From the NCBI GenBank assembly GCA_905221605.1, contig CAJNDS010002775.1, positions 68,501-132,500 on the forward strand: 64,000 nucleotides of DNA, written 5' to 3'. The notes under the pieces are model-generated. The model was given only the letters and a program-made list of their open reading frames with translations, was not told the DNA's origin and ran no database searches. This document shows, piece after piece, positions 1 to 12,809 of the stretch; positions within the stretch are counted from its first letter, which is position 1; each line of letters starts with the position of its first letter. The stretch comes from Symbiodinium natans (lineage: Eukaryota > Sar > Dinophyceae > Suessiales > Symbiodiniaceae). Made by a program: the position numbers and the translations under genes.

Positions 1-144
1 TCGCTTCATGATTGATTGAGATGCTCAAGGAAACGTCCGTGATCGAACACCACACGGCTGACTCAAATCTTCCCGATTCAAGCTACACATCGGGCTTGGG
101 TTCAGGAACCGGAGGAACCGGAACAGCAAATCCAAACCAATCTA

Positions 145-174
145 TCCTAAACCCTAAACCCTAAACCCTAAATC
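145..174. repeat. Interstitial telomere-like repeat (CCCTAAA)n
   Basis: Four tandem heptamers, slightly imperfect, inside the LRR unit of copy A. Not present in units of the copy B array. Confidence 0.85.
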
Positions 175-289
175 CTGCCATCCCAAAAGCCACATCCGCA
201 TGGAGGCTGCCAGGCTGCCATGTTGCAGCCGAAGTCCCCAAAAACTCCATATCGGCACATCTATAGAGCCCCGAGAAGCCATCTGGGAA

Positions 290-1461
290 TCCGGGCCAAA
301 CGGGCTCAATGTCAGGTCAAGGACCATCTTCCGGAGCTCCAAGAGCTGGCGGAGCCCGCTGGCCAGAGCTCGTGCCCCTTCCGGGCCTCAAGAAAATTGA
401 GGGTGGGAAGGCGGTCATGAGTTGTGTGACCTGCTGGCGAGGCAGGCCTACTGAAACTCGAAACTTGAGGGAAGTGGCCGCTGCTTGATGTAAAGGGCAA
501 GCAGCTGGCACTACTTCTTCTGCAAGCGACCCTCCCCCCCTTCCCCCAGCATATTAAAAATATACGAGTAGCTCCGGTGCCAGGTCACGAGTGTGCGCAA
601 TCACCCAGATCAAAGGAAATTATTGCCTGTTGTTCTCTTCGGCTTCTGCCTCATGCGTTGTGCCCTACCCTAGCAGCATCGACTGGAAGTGACCTGCTTG
701 ATACGGTTCAGGTCGGTACTCGAGCGTACCCCGCAAAAAAAGAGACCCTCCGAGCATCTCGGGCCAGCTCTTCTTCTTCATCTTCGTGGGGCCCCCGACC
801 AATGCAGTTGCGCCCCAAGCCCAGGTCCAGCTCGCGGAGGCCGGCGAGGCGCCCGAGCGCCGCGGCCAGGCTTTTGGCACCGGCGTCGCCTGCGCTTTTC
901 CAGCCCCACCTCCCACGAGGTTCATGGTACTTAGAAACCCAAGTATAGCTGTACTTATAACAGTATTATAACCCTAATCCCCAATAAGCAAAGGCTTGCC
1001 CGCAGCGGCTCAGCGCGCGGCCGATGCCCAAACCACCGCTGTCGGGCAGCCGGAGCCGCAGCGTCTCGAGGCCGCCGAGAAGTCCTGCGCTGGGCCCTGG
1101 GTCCCAAAACACAGAAACGCACCACAGAAGGCGCAAAATGGCATGAAATGTGGGCGCAAGAGCTATAGAAGGGAATGGAAGATGTGAGAAAGCGGCTGCA
1201 GAAGCTCCTTCGAAGCTCTCGGCGTCCACGGCCGCCAGCAAAGTGCCCGATTCACTTAAGTCGAGGTCGAACGAAGTCGCGCGCTCCGTTGCCAGCATCA
1301 GCCGGAAGCGCAGGGCGCCTCGCGCAAGCAGCGGAGGACGGTGTGCGTCGCGCTCTTCAATTTGGCTCGGGGAGGGGAAGGGGGGGTGGGGGGCAGGGCC
1401 CCGCGCCTCGCAGCATCGGCTGCTGCGACGCCTCCCGGAAGGCCGATCTCAAATCCACCTT
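290..1461 (-). pseudogene. Copy A LRR exons
   Basis: Leader DLRSAFREASQQPMLRG (1400-1461), GALRFRLMLATERATSFDLD (1197-1325), LLGGLETLRLRLPDSGGLGI (1001-1096), SLAAALGRLAGLRELDLGLG (790-901), and a b-type LRR at 290-397 (GLRQLLELRKMVLDLTLSPF). The next, outer units lie beyond the window. Confidence 0.62.
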
Positions 1462-2611
1462 GGAACCGCAAACTGATAAAGAGCTCCCAACGAGCAGCCT
1501 GACCAACGAACAACTTGCAAATGTTGGTTCGATACCTCAGTGGGGGTTGCGTGTGCGGAATTAAGGCTCACCCAGTCGTTTTCAAAGTCGCCGACTGGCT
1601 CCGCAGCTGCTTGTGGCATTGTAGGATGGCATGGGTATCTTACATGTCTGGGGCAAGGTCATATATGTTTGCCGCCATTCAAGATCAGCCGTGACCCAGA
1701 TTCTGAAAAGCCCCCTCCCGTCGCTGCCAGGACAGCCAACCCGCAACCATGTAGCTCCAACAACATACCCAGCATCACTCGTCACTAGGCACTGACAACC
1801 TGCCAACACAAGCTCAGAAAAGGATCCACCCAAAAGCAGCTTCAATGAAACCGCTTCCCGCTTCCCCGGGAATCCCTTGAAATCTATCAAGCGCGTAAAA
1901 TTTACAACGCCAAGCTGTGTCAGGGTTGAGGTGCTTTCTGAGCTCGTGTGGTGTCAGGCCATTGACTTATCGGAGTTTATGCAAGGGGGTTGAGTGTTGA
2001 GGCTTTGTCAGGCACTACGGTGCCCGGCATTCCTTCCCTGCTTCCTTGGCGCTTCCGAAATATGTTGGAGCTGCATCGGGCTTCCGCATAGCTTCATGGC
2101 ATGCCTAGCCCCAACCCTGCCCAAGATACATGCTGTGCTCCGCGGGCAGAGCATATAATTAAAACTAACCTGAGTTGAGGTGAAATTAAACCCTTTGGAA
2201 AATTATCTATTAATGAATAGGTTCCGCAATAAAAGGAAAGAAGGGAAATTCAATTTTTTGCTTCGAACATCCCCACCTTAGGGCTTTGGATTGAGGTTGG
2301 GCATTTCAGGTTGGGCACTGCAGAGAGACTTGAGGGTGGGCGCCCAAGGAGACTCTGGAAGGGTTGGGCACTCCAGGGAAACTCTGGGGTTGGGCACTCT
2401 GGGTTGGGCACTCCAGGGAGTGTCTGGGGTTGGGCACTCCAGGGTGTCTCTAAGACTTGAGTTTAAAATTTAAAATCTAACAGCCCCACACCAAAGGTGG
2501 GGAACTAACCCAAAGCACAACCTAGGCTGCAGGCTTCTTGCTCCGATGCCTGCCAGGACTGACAAAAGATGCTGAGTCTGAGTGGCCCCCGTACATGCCC
2601 CGCAATGCAGT
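1462..2611. other. Copy A intron region, no exon seen
   Basis: The first half aligns with 36.8-37.3 kb of copy B but no shared open frame stands out. 2290-2460 holds a short degenerate repeat of GGTTGGGCACTCCAGGG (about 30-40 bp period), not seen in copy B. Confidence 0.4.
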
Positions 2612-3731
2612 TCTCGGGCCTCCGCGGCCAGGAACTCGTGCATCCTCAGGTGGTAGATCTGGACCTGGCCGGAAATCGGCTTCATCTACTCCTATAATTC
2701 CTGTAAGGTATATGAACCATCAGCCTTTTAAGGGTTCATCTGGTCCCAAAGGATGGACACAGGAGCACGAAGAAGCAAGAGATCCGTGCTGTAGGAAGAC
2801 GCGTGGCTGCTGCAAGCGGTGGCGCGTGCGCCGCAGAGCGGCCAGCCACCGGCTCGAAGAAGTTCAGGTGCCCCCGCAAGGCCTCCTGGAAGACCACCTC
2901 TGGGCTTTCGCGCAAAATCCCACATAGCAACAGCCCCGAGATCACACATACGAATATAACCGAGTTCCAATCGCACATCCGGCCCAGCTTGTATGCACGA
3001 GCTGAGGCCTTGTGGCTCTGTCGGCCTCTCTGTCCTCCCTGACTTCCGTGCTCTGCCAGCACAGCAGCAGATGTCATCTACGAGGCAACTTCCCCTTTTT
3101 TAGGTGCCGTGTGCACGCAGACTTGCGCAGACCTGGCAAGCTTCAGCTCGTCCCAGCTCAAGTCGAGAATTGGGGGCCTTCACCGGGAAGTCGTCCTCCG
3201 CCAGAAGCCTCTGGCCATCCTGAGGGCATATGGTGCGCACAAAAAGGCACTGGGCTTATGGGGAGGGCCTGCAGCTGGCGGAGGCACAGGGGACCCATCA
3301 GCGAGCGAAGCCCGGTGGTGCCGGTGCGGACTTCGGCCTGAGACGGCCGCGCCAAAACGAACCCAAAACAAAACGGTGCATCCAACAAGTTCACAGGAGA
3401 GACCGCCTGCTGCAAGAGCTTGTCAACAGAGTAGCGCATCAGCGTCAGCTCGGCCGCAGCACCGAGATCCTGCCCGAAAGCAGGGGGGCTTCCACGTCTT
3501 ATGCTTCAAGAAGGGCCCAAAAGCTCAACGAAAAAAAGGGACCTAGCTGCAAGCTCGCCTGGTCCTCTCGCTCCTCCCGGAACTTGCCTGAGCCGCGTCG
3601 TCTTGGGGTGCCAGAATATCTGACTTAGCAGCTATAGCTGCCATACGTCATAGGTACAGAGGCCCTGCGCTATACCGACATGAGGCTGCAGCCCAGGATG
3701 TTGGCCATCAGGGGCGTGCGCCACACCTTGC
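2612..3731 (-). pseudogene. Copy A NACHT-associated helical and winged-helix exons
   Basis: TPLMANILGCSLMSV (3673-3731), AELTLMRYSVDKLLQQAV (3401-3481), RTGTTGLRSLMGPLCLRQLQ (3269-3345), DGQRLLAEDDFPVKAP (3176-3224), VVFQEALRGHLNFFEPVAGR (2830-2900) and ISGQVQIYHLRMHEFLAAEA (2612-2676). No lesion seen in this stretch. Confidence 0.55.
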
Positions 3732-3739
3732 AAACGGGA

Positions 3740-5570
3740 ATCGCAGAAGCAAACGTACCGGACGACCAACATGTCATCCGGGACGTCATTGCGACAGCAC
3801 ATATTTTGGCGCGGCGCGGCTTCAGGCAAAGTGCCCAGCTCTGCCTCCGAGAATTGTGAGATCCTGGGCGGGCTCATCTGAGCGAGCCTTAACAGTTGGG
3901 CGGACGTATAGAAGTTTGTAACCCTCTTCATTTGCAGAACCTCCTTCAGAGTTATACCTTTTTACCGTGCAGGCCGAAATTATTTTGAGGAGCCTATTAA
4001 CATTCCATCATGTTTCGAAAGTGTCTTAGGTTCTTGCAACGTGCATAACTTGTGTAACACCAATTTCAACTTCGTAAGCCTCAAGCCGACAACCGCCAAA
4101 CGCTCTGAACGGTAAACCCTCCCCCCCACATCCCCACCACTTAACCCTAAACCCTAAACCCTAAGCCCTAAACCCTAAACCCCAAACCCTAAACCCTAAC
4201 TTTAGGAGGCCTGATCCCTTGGCAACCATCCTCCAAGCACACCCTGGCGCTAACACTTCATGGGTTGGGATGCTTCGAGTGCCCTAAAACCTGCACAATA
4301 ATTGTTGATAAAAATATGACAATAACAATAAACATAATGATGAGACGAAAAGAACAAACCACACTCCATCCCTATCTCTACGCCCTAGACCAAAACACCC
4401 GAAAGCACAGAACCGCTTTCCCCACACCCCCTCGATCTGAACCCCCGCGCTTGGATCGGTTAGGGGGGCCCGAAAGCGGAACACCTGTTGGAATAGGATC
4501 CAGAGTTGCCACGGTCAAAGCTGACATACTCTAAATCCCAAGAGGTGTTTCTTTCGTTTTGGGGCCGCCGAAACACCCAAGCTATGGCCCCAAGAGTTTT
4601 CTCCCCAAGAATCCATCTGAAGTTTTGGGCTACCTTGTTGGGGGGGGGGGGACGGTGGGGGCCTGGGTGTGGGGGGTGGGCATGCTTCAGAGTGTTAGTT
4701 TCGAGTCCGATTTCGGAAGGGGTTCAGGAAAAAGAAACTGAACTCACGGGCCGTAGATTTCAATTCAACATCCTGCCTTTGTTACGAAGACACTACAAGA
4801 TTCACAGACTGGACTCATGGAATTTTACATTCCAAGGCCCATGATCTCGATTTTCTTCCTGAACCTCATGGGCTGCGCCTGTCATTGAAGAAAGGGTACA
4901 GAGTTCCGAAGCAACCTGGCTTTGAGTTTGAGTTCAATAGCCAAGAGTTCACACTTGACACTGAACTTTGTAATTATGGTCACACGCACACATTCGAAAA
5001 TAAGACATGTGAATATGAAAAAATAGGTCCGCCTGCGCATGTTTCACTGAAACGTTTCTGGCAAACCCGGAGGTAGCGTTTTGCATAAGCCTACGACGGT
5101 CAGACCATGCCACATGTTTTTTTCACTTCTTTCTTCGGGATTCGGCCACTGGCCATGTTTTAGCGGGTCTCGGTGGTTTAAGGGGGGCGGTAGAAAAAGG
5201 CCCGGAACCCTAAATAACAGATCTGGAACCCGCGCAGAACCTTAATTGCAAGGCCCGCCGCAAACGAAGTCTATGCCACTATGCCCTCCCCCCCAGCCCT
5301 GGAAACCCCGAAGCTCATGACCCGAAACTCTGCAAGTACACCCCCGGTCCTGTCGATCTGAACCCCCAACCCTCTCCCAACGCCTGACAAGCCCTGGATG
5401 CGGGATTCATGATAACTGTTTCAACTCCGCTGTTGCATTTGTGTCATCCCACCTCGTACTACTTGAAGGCTCATGGTACTTATTTACCAATTATAACTGT
5501 ACTTATAACTGTACTTATAAGCCCCTTAAACCATGAACCTCCAAGTAGAGCCTCGTACCCCCCCCCCGCC
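3740..5570. other. Copy A long intron or spacer, no exon seen
   Basis: Contains a telomere-like block at 4141-4200 and G-rich runs. Parts near 4440-4560 and 5080-5200 align to 39.17-39.44 kb of copy B; the roughly 500 bases between are an insertion in A or loss in B. Confidence 0.4.
4141..4200. repeat. Interstitial telomere-like repeat (CCCTAAA)n
   Basis: Eight heptamers with a few substitutions. Confidence 0.85.
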
Positions 5571-5574
5571 GGCC

Positions 5575-5958
5575 CCCTCCCCCCATCTGCGGATGTCCTG
5601 GCGGCGGCTGCCGGCCGCAGCGCCAGCAGCTCCAGCGGAAGGAACTGCAGCCTAGGGCGCGCCGCTGTTGATGGGCTCGCGTGCAACGCCCACTTGCATC
5701 TACAGTGGCCACCCATGCGTTGAGGCTGCGACCACGCGGAAAGCTCCGCCTGAAGGCTCAGCTCCACCATCCGCGCCGGTTGCTGCTCCACCGCCTGCTC
5801 CAGGAGGACGCCGCAGCAGCCTGGACGCTGGCGCGTGGGCGCTCCACGTAGCAACGGGCTGAGGTCTTGCGAGCCGAGTGGCGCTCCGTCGGGTCCAGGC
5901 GGATTTCCTGGCTCCCCAGCTGGACGACGTCGCCTCCGACGGCCGAAGGAATCAGAGG

Positions 5959-6000
<42 letters not shown>

Positions 6001-6696
6001 TGTCTCAAGGTCTGCAGGCAGGCTGCCCACACCCACACCGCCAGTGAGGAAGACGGCGCCATCTGCCTGCTGAACCGTCCTGAGAAGAAGCAAACACCAA
6101 TCCGCCACAAACAGCCACCAGAACCGGCCAGGGACTTTGCACCCTGGCTCTTTTGCCTCTGTGGCCTCAAAAATCTAAGGCTCCGACACCTCCGCACGGC
6201 CGAGCTCCCCGTCGCCACCCGGCTGCACCAGGAAGGCACGCAGGGGCCACACCCATTGGTCCATGCCGTCAGTGCCAAGGTTCTGGTACGGCTGGGCACA
6301 TCAGCATGCAGCAAAGGTTGATGTATGTTTCGTGCACCTCCCTCTTAGTCTTGGCCTGTCTGGCGATCAGCTACTCTTCAAACGCAGAGCCGGTCCTGGC
6401 ATCGTCGACCAGTCCCATCGACAAGGACAGCGTCCAGTTCATCTTCCTCGTCTTCCTCGGCCGGGTCGCCCCCTGCGTCGAGGAGCGCCTGCTGCAGCAG
6501 GACTCCGGCGCGCAGAAGATCGCCCCGCTCCAGGAGAACGGTGGCCGAGAAGATCGTGCGCGGGTCCTGCCACTCAAGCCCTCTTGTCCCTGCCCTGGAA
6601 TGGACAAAGCAAAATGTGGGGCGGTCCTTGCGCCGCACCTGCACCTCATGGGTTCCAGGCCCAAGGTCCAGGCCCTCCACTTGCAGGAGGAAGCCC
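5575..6696 (-). pseudogene. Copy A beta-rich module exons
   Basis: VEGLDLGPGTHEVQVRRKDR (6622-6696), DPRTIFSATVLLERGDLLRA (6395-6577), DQWVWPLRAFLVQPGGDGEL (6192-6282), QQADGAVFLTGGVGVGSLPA (6010-6080), DVVQLGSQEIRLDPTERHSA (5865-5945), VEQQPARMVELSLQAELSAW (about 5720-5830) and LQFLPLELLALRPAAAARTS (about 5575-5650). All open. Confidence 0.52.
5964..5999. repeat. (TC)n microsatellite, copy A
   Basis: About 17 dinucleotides in the intron between the VFLTGGVGVG and DVVQLGSQE exons. Confidence 0.9.
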
Positions 6697-6718
6697 TGTG
6701 GTGGGGCCGCAAACGCAA

Positions 6719-6801
6719 CAACCCTAAACCCTAAACCCTAAACCCTAAACCCTAAACCCTAAACCCTAAACCCTAAACCCTAAACCCTAAACCCTAAACC
6801 C
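6719..6801. repeat. Interstitial telomere-like repeat (CCCTAAA)n
   Basis: Nearly twelve perfect heptamers within an intron of copy A; absent at the matching place in copy B (about 40.93 kb). Confidence 0.9.
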
Positions 6802-6847
6802 ATCCCTTTTTTTTTGGGGGGGGATTTAGTATGAGTAAATAACGCCA

Positions 6848-9489
6848 ACATCACTCCCGGCCTCCTCGCTGGCGACCACTTTGTTGATGGCTGGACTGCC
6901 CAGGCCATCCGACAGCTGCACGTGGCAGCCGGCTGGGAAAACATCCTGCAACTTGCTGCTCCCACGACTTCCCTCCACGAACTACCCCTGCTTGTCCTGT
7001 GTCAGGAGGTACCTCTCCGACAGCTTCCCCAGCACCGGCGAGGGCGCAGGCTCGCGGGCCTCCCCCGAGGCATCCACGACCCTTGGTGGAGGTGTGCTAC
7101 GGTACACAGTATAGCTTTATAGTAAGCCGCGGGGAGCATCCTGGGAGGCCGGCTGGCTGGTGCCCGAAGGGCGGCTGGTGAGCACCACGCAGGCGCAGCG
7201 ATGAAGGTTCTCCCTGAACTGTCGACTCGTCCAAAAACCGCGAGGCTTAAACTTGCACACGGACCAAAAATGGTGACTGCACGCGCTTTCCTCGCAACAC
7301 CTGTCTTTGCTGGCCGAGGGGCCGTAGCCAGGTCTGGAGCCAGTCCAGGATGCGGCGCCGGGCCTTGCCGGCCTCGTCGAAGCCGTCCAGCACCAAGACC
7401 AACCGCCGGTCGCCTCCCGGAAACAGCAGAAAACGAGCTCGAAACCCAACCCACAAAACTGTTCTAGGAATGCATAGGGGCCTCGGTCGATTTCCCGGCA
7501 GTCCGGGCCGAAAGCGCGCTGTGCCCAGCGCTGCAGCCTTTGCTTGCTTAGTGGTGACAATTGGGGGCACGTCGAAGTCGGAGACTATGAGGGTGCAGAG
7601 GGTGCGCTTGCTGGAAGCTTCCGGCTTCCGCCAGACGTCCCTCCAAGCCCGAACGACCAGGTTAGGGTTGGTTGCTTTCACAAGGGAGTGCAGAACGTGA
7701 AGAATGCCTCAAAAAGGTACCACCATTGGAGGTTACTAGGTTGCCTGCCCCCCTGCGAACCTTCACTTCTCAAGGATGTTGTCAAAACCCAACCAAGGCA
7801 TGAACTGCTCTAAACCCTAGACCTGCTTTTTAACTGGCGCGAAGGGAAGCAGGGGGGTTTGGAATAGAGTTTAGGCTTTCGACTCTCACGTTGAGGCTTT
7901 AAGGTTTGGGGTTTTGGGGTTTAGGGTTCGGGGGTAGAGTTGTAAGCTTTCGGGCTGCTTAGGAATTTGGGCTTGGTTTAGAGTATTCTTCAGGGTCACG
8001 GCCAAGCAGTACTTTGGGCTTGCGTTCCCCCCTTGGGTACATGGACGCTTCGTTTAGTGCTTAGAATTCAGAGACGCTTCTATCAAGCGATTTTAGACTC
8101 GTGATTACCTTCAGGTTGTACCCCAAGCGGTTCCCCTCCATGTTTGGCCCTCATAAGATTGCTTTAGGGATCTTCAAACAGGGTCCCCAAAACCCAAGGG
8201 TACAACCTTAAGGGTTCAAGGTACCCTAACCCTAAACCAAGCCGGACACTGCAGCACAGGAACAAGTCGGGGCTGGGATCCTGGTACGCAGCATGCCCCT
8301 CCTGCAAAAATGCCCAGCTTCCCTAACTCGATGTCGCAAGGAAGGGAACGCAAGAGCAGCTTTTCCCGAAAGTCCTCGGCGTACTGCGCCAGCTCGGCCA
8401 GAGGAACCCGCACCGGCAAAATGCTGGCCGAGTCGGCGCCTCACTGACAGCCGAGGGCGCGCGAAAGGACAAAGAACATGTGAGAGCAAGCATCGATTCC
8501 CGCATGCACTCACCAGACGTTTTTCCGACAAGGAAAATTATCTTCGGGCCCCTTAAGGCATATCGCCACACATCGCCCGATGGTCGAACGGCTTCGTGAG
8601 AACTATGCAGTGGATATGAGTGGATCATCCAAGGAGGCCGATCCACAATCATTAAGACCGCGGGGGTCACGACAAGAGGTTCTGTGGAGCAGGAGGTGCG
8701 TGCACCGTGCACTTCTTTGGGTTTCTGCAAGACGGCATGATGTATCAGCAGCATGTACAGGCATTCTTCCAAAACTCTGAGCCCTGGACCTGCCAGCTCT
8801 GCCTGCTAGTACATGCACATGAGACACGGATTCAGGCACAAAACTTCGCGCGACCCTCGCGCGCCAATTGCATGACAGGGCGCGGCGAGCCGCACGACCT
8901 CCATGGAGAAGACCGTCTTTCCGGAGCCTGTCTCTCTGCGACTCCGGACCCACACCCAAGAACTCCACACCGGGCTGTCACCGGCTCGTTCGAAGCTACG
9001 GGGAGCCTCCCGGTCCAGTCAGAAGGATCCGGGACGGGCCCTCGCCCTGACAGATGGAGCGGATCAGAGAGCCGAGATGAGGCACAGTCTGAGGCTCAAA
9101 AGACTGCGAGCCTTCTTGGGTGAGTTGACCCAAAAAAAAAGCTAGGGGCATCTGCCTGGATGCAATCCTTGATGACCTGCGTGGAGGGCTTCACCTGCAC
9201 GTTGGAGGCATCCGCGTCATTCCGCATGTCACCTCTCATCCCCCTGCGCCCCTGCCGCAAGGCCAGGCGTCAAAGCAAATCGGGGCCTCGCCCGTCAGCG
9301 CGTCCCGCAGCTCCAGGTCCTCCGGGTGGATGCGGCGGCCTGCGAGGGCTGCGTCGCATCTGCGAGGCCCGCACTTGCTATGGACGTGGCATGCGCTGCG
9401 CACGGGCTGCGCCACCCCGCGCCTGTGAGCCTGTCCCGTGTGACCGCGAGGATGGCGGCGAAGCTGAGCAAATCCACCACCTCCCCAAA
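6848..9489 (-). pseudogene. Copy A NACHT exons, Walker B frame broken
   Basis: Pre-NACHT exons at 9421-9489, 9278-9350 and 9146-9228; Walker A split over 9007-9046 and 8870-8927 with the same GC donor; ILPVRVPLAELAQYAED at 8372-8430; Walker B exon at 7314-7555, in which a one-base loss separates LEQFCGLGFELVF from RRLVLVLDGFDEAGK; VVLTSRPSGTSQPAS at 7139-7218; exons at 6995-7085 and 6848-6946. Confidence 0.65.
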
Positions 9490-9557
9490 TCCACGCATAC
9501 CAGAACAAAGCCAGAACTCCTTCGTTCACTTTTCGTGCATAGAAACGGGCGACTCAG

Positions 9558-12150
9558 TCTGAGGCCTGGAGCTGGATGGTGCCGAAGACCGCCGTCCACC
9601 CGCCCGGGTGCTCTGCGATGGCCGCCTCGATCATCACCTTGTCCTGTGGAACGGCTTTACACTGCCCAAGGGGGAAATCCAAGCATGCAGGAGTCCTGCT
9701 TTTGTGCATGTTTGTACGTTTCTATGAGTTTGTTATAATTTTTGTATTATGACACTGCGGCGTGGAACCGCAGGAAAGGCGGGCCAAAGCTCAGGCAAGC
9801 CGCTGACTGCTCGGAGGCGTCGCAGTACCGGATGTCAATGTCCTTTCATTAGAAAGGAGAGAGAGGGGGGGGGTGATCCCTGTGATCTCTGCGGCATTTA
9901 AGGGCCGGAAGCTACATGTGCAGGATGCTCTTGGGTGCGTGCGCTGCCCATCTCAAGATGGAATAAAAACTCTTACGTGACTGTCCTGAACCTTCTGCAG
10001 GATCTCCCGCATCAGCTGAGTCAGCTGCGCCTCGTGGCTGGAGCGGCACAGCTGGCCGTCGGAGGTGTACCTGCAGCGAATGGGAGCAGCAGTTTTCGTT
10101 GCGGAGTTTCTGGAATTATGTAGTACATATGCGCGCAGGGCTAGGGCATGAACCGGGTATGCTGAGGCGTGGAGTGAGGGACAGTGAGCACGAAACCTGC
10201 AGCTCTTTCCCTTTGCTGTGCAGTTCACAAACACATACCACTCCTACTTCTCAGGGCGGCACGAAATCTGACCAAGGGTAAAGCGAGACTGAACAGCAGT
10301 TCCCTGCTTCTGAGGGCTTTTCCTCTCCATTATTAAAACCTCAATGCCCTTACGCCGTTGACCCTACAGATCTGGAAAACCTGAACATCTGCTACCCAAA
10401 ATCCGATAGATCACGAGCGCTGAACCCTTACCAAGGCCCCGAAAGCTACTGGTAGCCTCTATATAAGGCCCTAAAACCCGGCAGCCCCATTGCCTTGAAT
10501 CAAAATGCCTGAAAGAGCCAGCTTCAAAAAAATTGCACATGCAGCATGAGACGCCGCTGCAGGCCGCAAAAAAAACCGAAAAAAAAACACCGCAAGGGCC
10601 ATTGTCACTCCGCAGCTGCGAGTGCCCTCAAGAACACAAACTGCCCCAAAAGCCTTGCGATCCTCTGTCGGCTGCCAGGGCGCAGATCCAGCTGGATGCC
10701 CAGGGTGCTGCACCGGAAGATCTCGAAGATGCACCAAATCCTCCTGAGAGGGCCAAATTAGCCAACTTCTCACGTCGGCTCCCCTGTTCCACCTGTGGAC
10801 CCGAGTCCGAGTTGCATTTCTAGGAGAGACCGAAATAATATGGCTTTGCTGCCGGGCCGCGTCAGAGTGCTGCAGTCCTTGTCAAACCTTGCAGCTTGCA
10901 GAACTCTTGTGTGCAGAAGCCGAAAAGCTCAGGCGGTGGCAGATGACACCGCGGCCGAGGCCCGGGCATCATCACGGCCCCGTACATGGGCTCCTGGCAC
11001 TCCTCGTAGCCTTGCAGGGCTTATAGGGGCAAGTATCCACAAGTCCTACATGGGGGGGGGGACCAACTTCAAGCTGAAACTTTTTTCAGGCACATGTTCA
11101 AGAAGCTGTCCAGTTCAGCTGTTTTTTCCAGATTTGGGGTATAGATACACCTACCATACGTCCAGCGCAAATGCGGTCCGGGTCCCCGGGCAGGAGGCGA
11201 CCCACTCCAGGGCCCGGTTGAAGGGCGACTGGCGCCAGTCGGTCCCCAAATCCTCAGCTCTCAACGCCTCTCAGTGCCTTTCGTGGACAGCCAATGAAGA
11301 GGAGAAGCGTCCCGGGGGCGCAAGATTTTGTCGCACACACGAGGCTTTGCAAGTACAGAACTCTCGTGACGGAGCAGATGACCTGTCGTGCCTCTCCTAT
11401 GCTGGTGATTGGATGCTTTTTGCCCGTGCATCAGGGCCCGGACCACGCAGTGCTGATTGTTGCAGAACCTCGGCGCAGAGCCAGCGACGGAGTCAATGAA
11501 GAAATGCTGATGGACTGGCACTTGGTTCCTCTTAATTTTTCATTCCCCAGCTTGTAACTGTAGCTAGAGGCCGACAAGCACCACAGACCATGGCTCTGGG
11601 TGCTTGCTTTGGAAAGAAAGGACCGTCTGTGCAGTTGAGGTAAGACAGGTAAGATAAGGTAAGATGCAGCCCCTGCTGGAACACTGCTGGAACTTGGATA
11701 TGCTCCAAGATACGCCATGCGTTACGAGTAGGCGACAAAGAGTTGCTGCAAAAACACGCGAGTGCCCTGAGAGCCGCCGTGCTCGCCGAGCAACGTGCAG
11801 ATGTAGTAGACCATCTTTCCTGCCGAAAGCTCCCAGCCAGGCTCCGTAGCAAGAAATAAAAGCCCGAAGTGCGAAACTTCGCCTAATTCCATCGTGGCCC
11901 TACAAATCGCTCCTGGGTCGGAGGGGCAGACCTTCTGGGCGTGCAGCAGGAGAGACGCCTTGAATTCCAAAGTCGCCTGCGCAGAGGCAAGTTGGAGCAG
12001 TACATAGACATAGCCTGCCAAAGCCTTCAAGGAAGCCGCATGACGTGATGACGTGCAGGTCCTCTCCCCAGTAGTGGGACACAAAGGCATTGAGGGGCGC
12101 AAACTCACCCGGATCGTAGAGGTCGGCATACGCTACCTTGAAAAACACTC
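9558..12150 (-). pseudogene. Copy A TIR-like domain exons
   Basis: LNAFVSHYWGE (12064-12150), LEFKASLLLHAQK (11932-11976), MVYYICT then FCNNQHCVVRALM (to 11468), DWRQSPFNRALEWVASCPGT (about 11180-11252), EECQEPMYGAVMMPGPRPRC (10.94-11.02 kb), RRIWCIFEIFRCSTLGIQLD (to 10743), DGQLCRSSHEAQLTQLMREI (9980-10069), DIDIRYCDASEQSAAC (9800-9845), VMIEAAIAEHPGGWTAVFGT (9558-9645). All splice-site cues used for copy B recur here. Confidence 0.6.
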
Positions 12151-12252
12151 GCAGCGCAAGTGTTTTTCTGCATACGAGGCGTTGTGTAAAGAACTATACA
12201 CCCATCAACTCGCGAAGCTCTTTGAAACTACACCTAAATTCACCTAAACACC

Positions 12253-12290
12253 AACCCTAAACCCTAAATCCTTAACCCTAAACCCTAAAG
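12253..12290. repeat. Interstitial telomere-like repeat (CCCTAAA)n
   Basis: Imperfect, five heptamers. Copy B has a related degenerate run at 58440-58475. Confidence 0.8.
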
Positions 12291-12329
12291 CTGAACCCTC
12301 AACCCAAAACCCTCATAGTTACTACTGAC

Positions 12330-12600
12330 TGCCTTGCCTCCAGGGCACGCCTTTCCGGAGCACGATGGCCGTCCCAGCCTTCTTCAGCAAGCCCTTCTTC
12401 CTCCGCGCCGACTCCTCTCCGAGCTGTCCGCCGCGGAGGGTCTCCGGGAGCCCTTGCACGTCCTGCACGTCCTCCAAAAGCAACTGATTTCGGTGGATTT
12501 ACAAAAGAGGGATCTATCCACTGCCCCTGAAAGATGCGGATGTCCTGTGCTGTCCGCCCGTGCTCGGCGGCTGTTCTCCAACGCCGCTGCCGACCCTGCA
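12330..12600 (-). pseudogene. Copy A broken charged exon
   Basis: Both ends match the copy B 94-codon exon (RRWRTAAEHGRTAQDI at the 5' side; EESARRKKGLLKKAGTAIVL at the 3' side). About 67 bases in the middle (12468-12534) are unrelated to copy B and shift the frame by one. Confidence 0.55.
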
Positions 12601-12809
12601 GGGCGTCCAAGGGTGCATCCGACGGATTCTGAAAGCCTGCGCTGTGCAGACATGTGGTGTCGACGCTGTGGCAGGCAAGCTGCGGTGTCGGCCCAGTAGT
12701 CATTCCGCAGGCTCCCGCCCTCGCCTGCAGCAACGGCCGCCCTGTCGCTGCGCTGCTGTGCACACGTCACCGGGCTAAACAAGGCCAAACCTGGCAAGCC
12801 CTCTCGCTT

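Noticed and set aside
5878-6321. Ser/Leu repeat proteins on the plus strand near 5.9, 16.4 and 40.1 kb
   Set aside because: Translations of (TC)n microsatellites.
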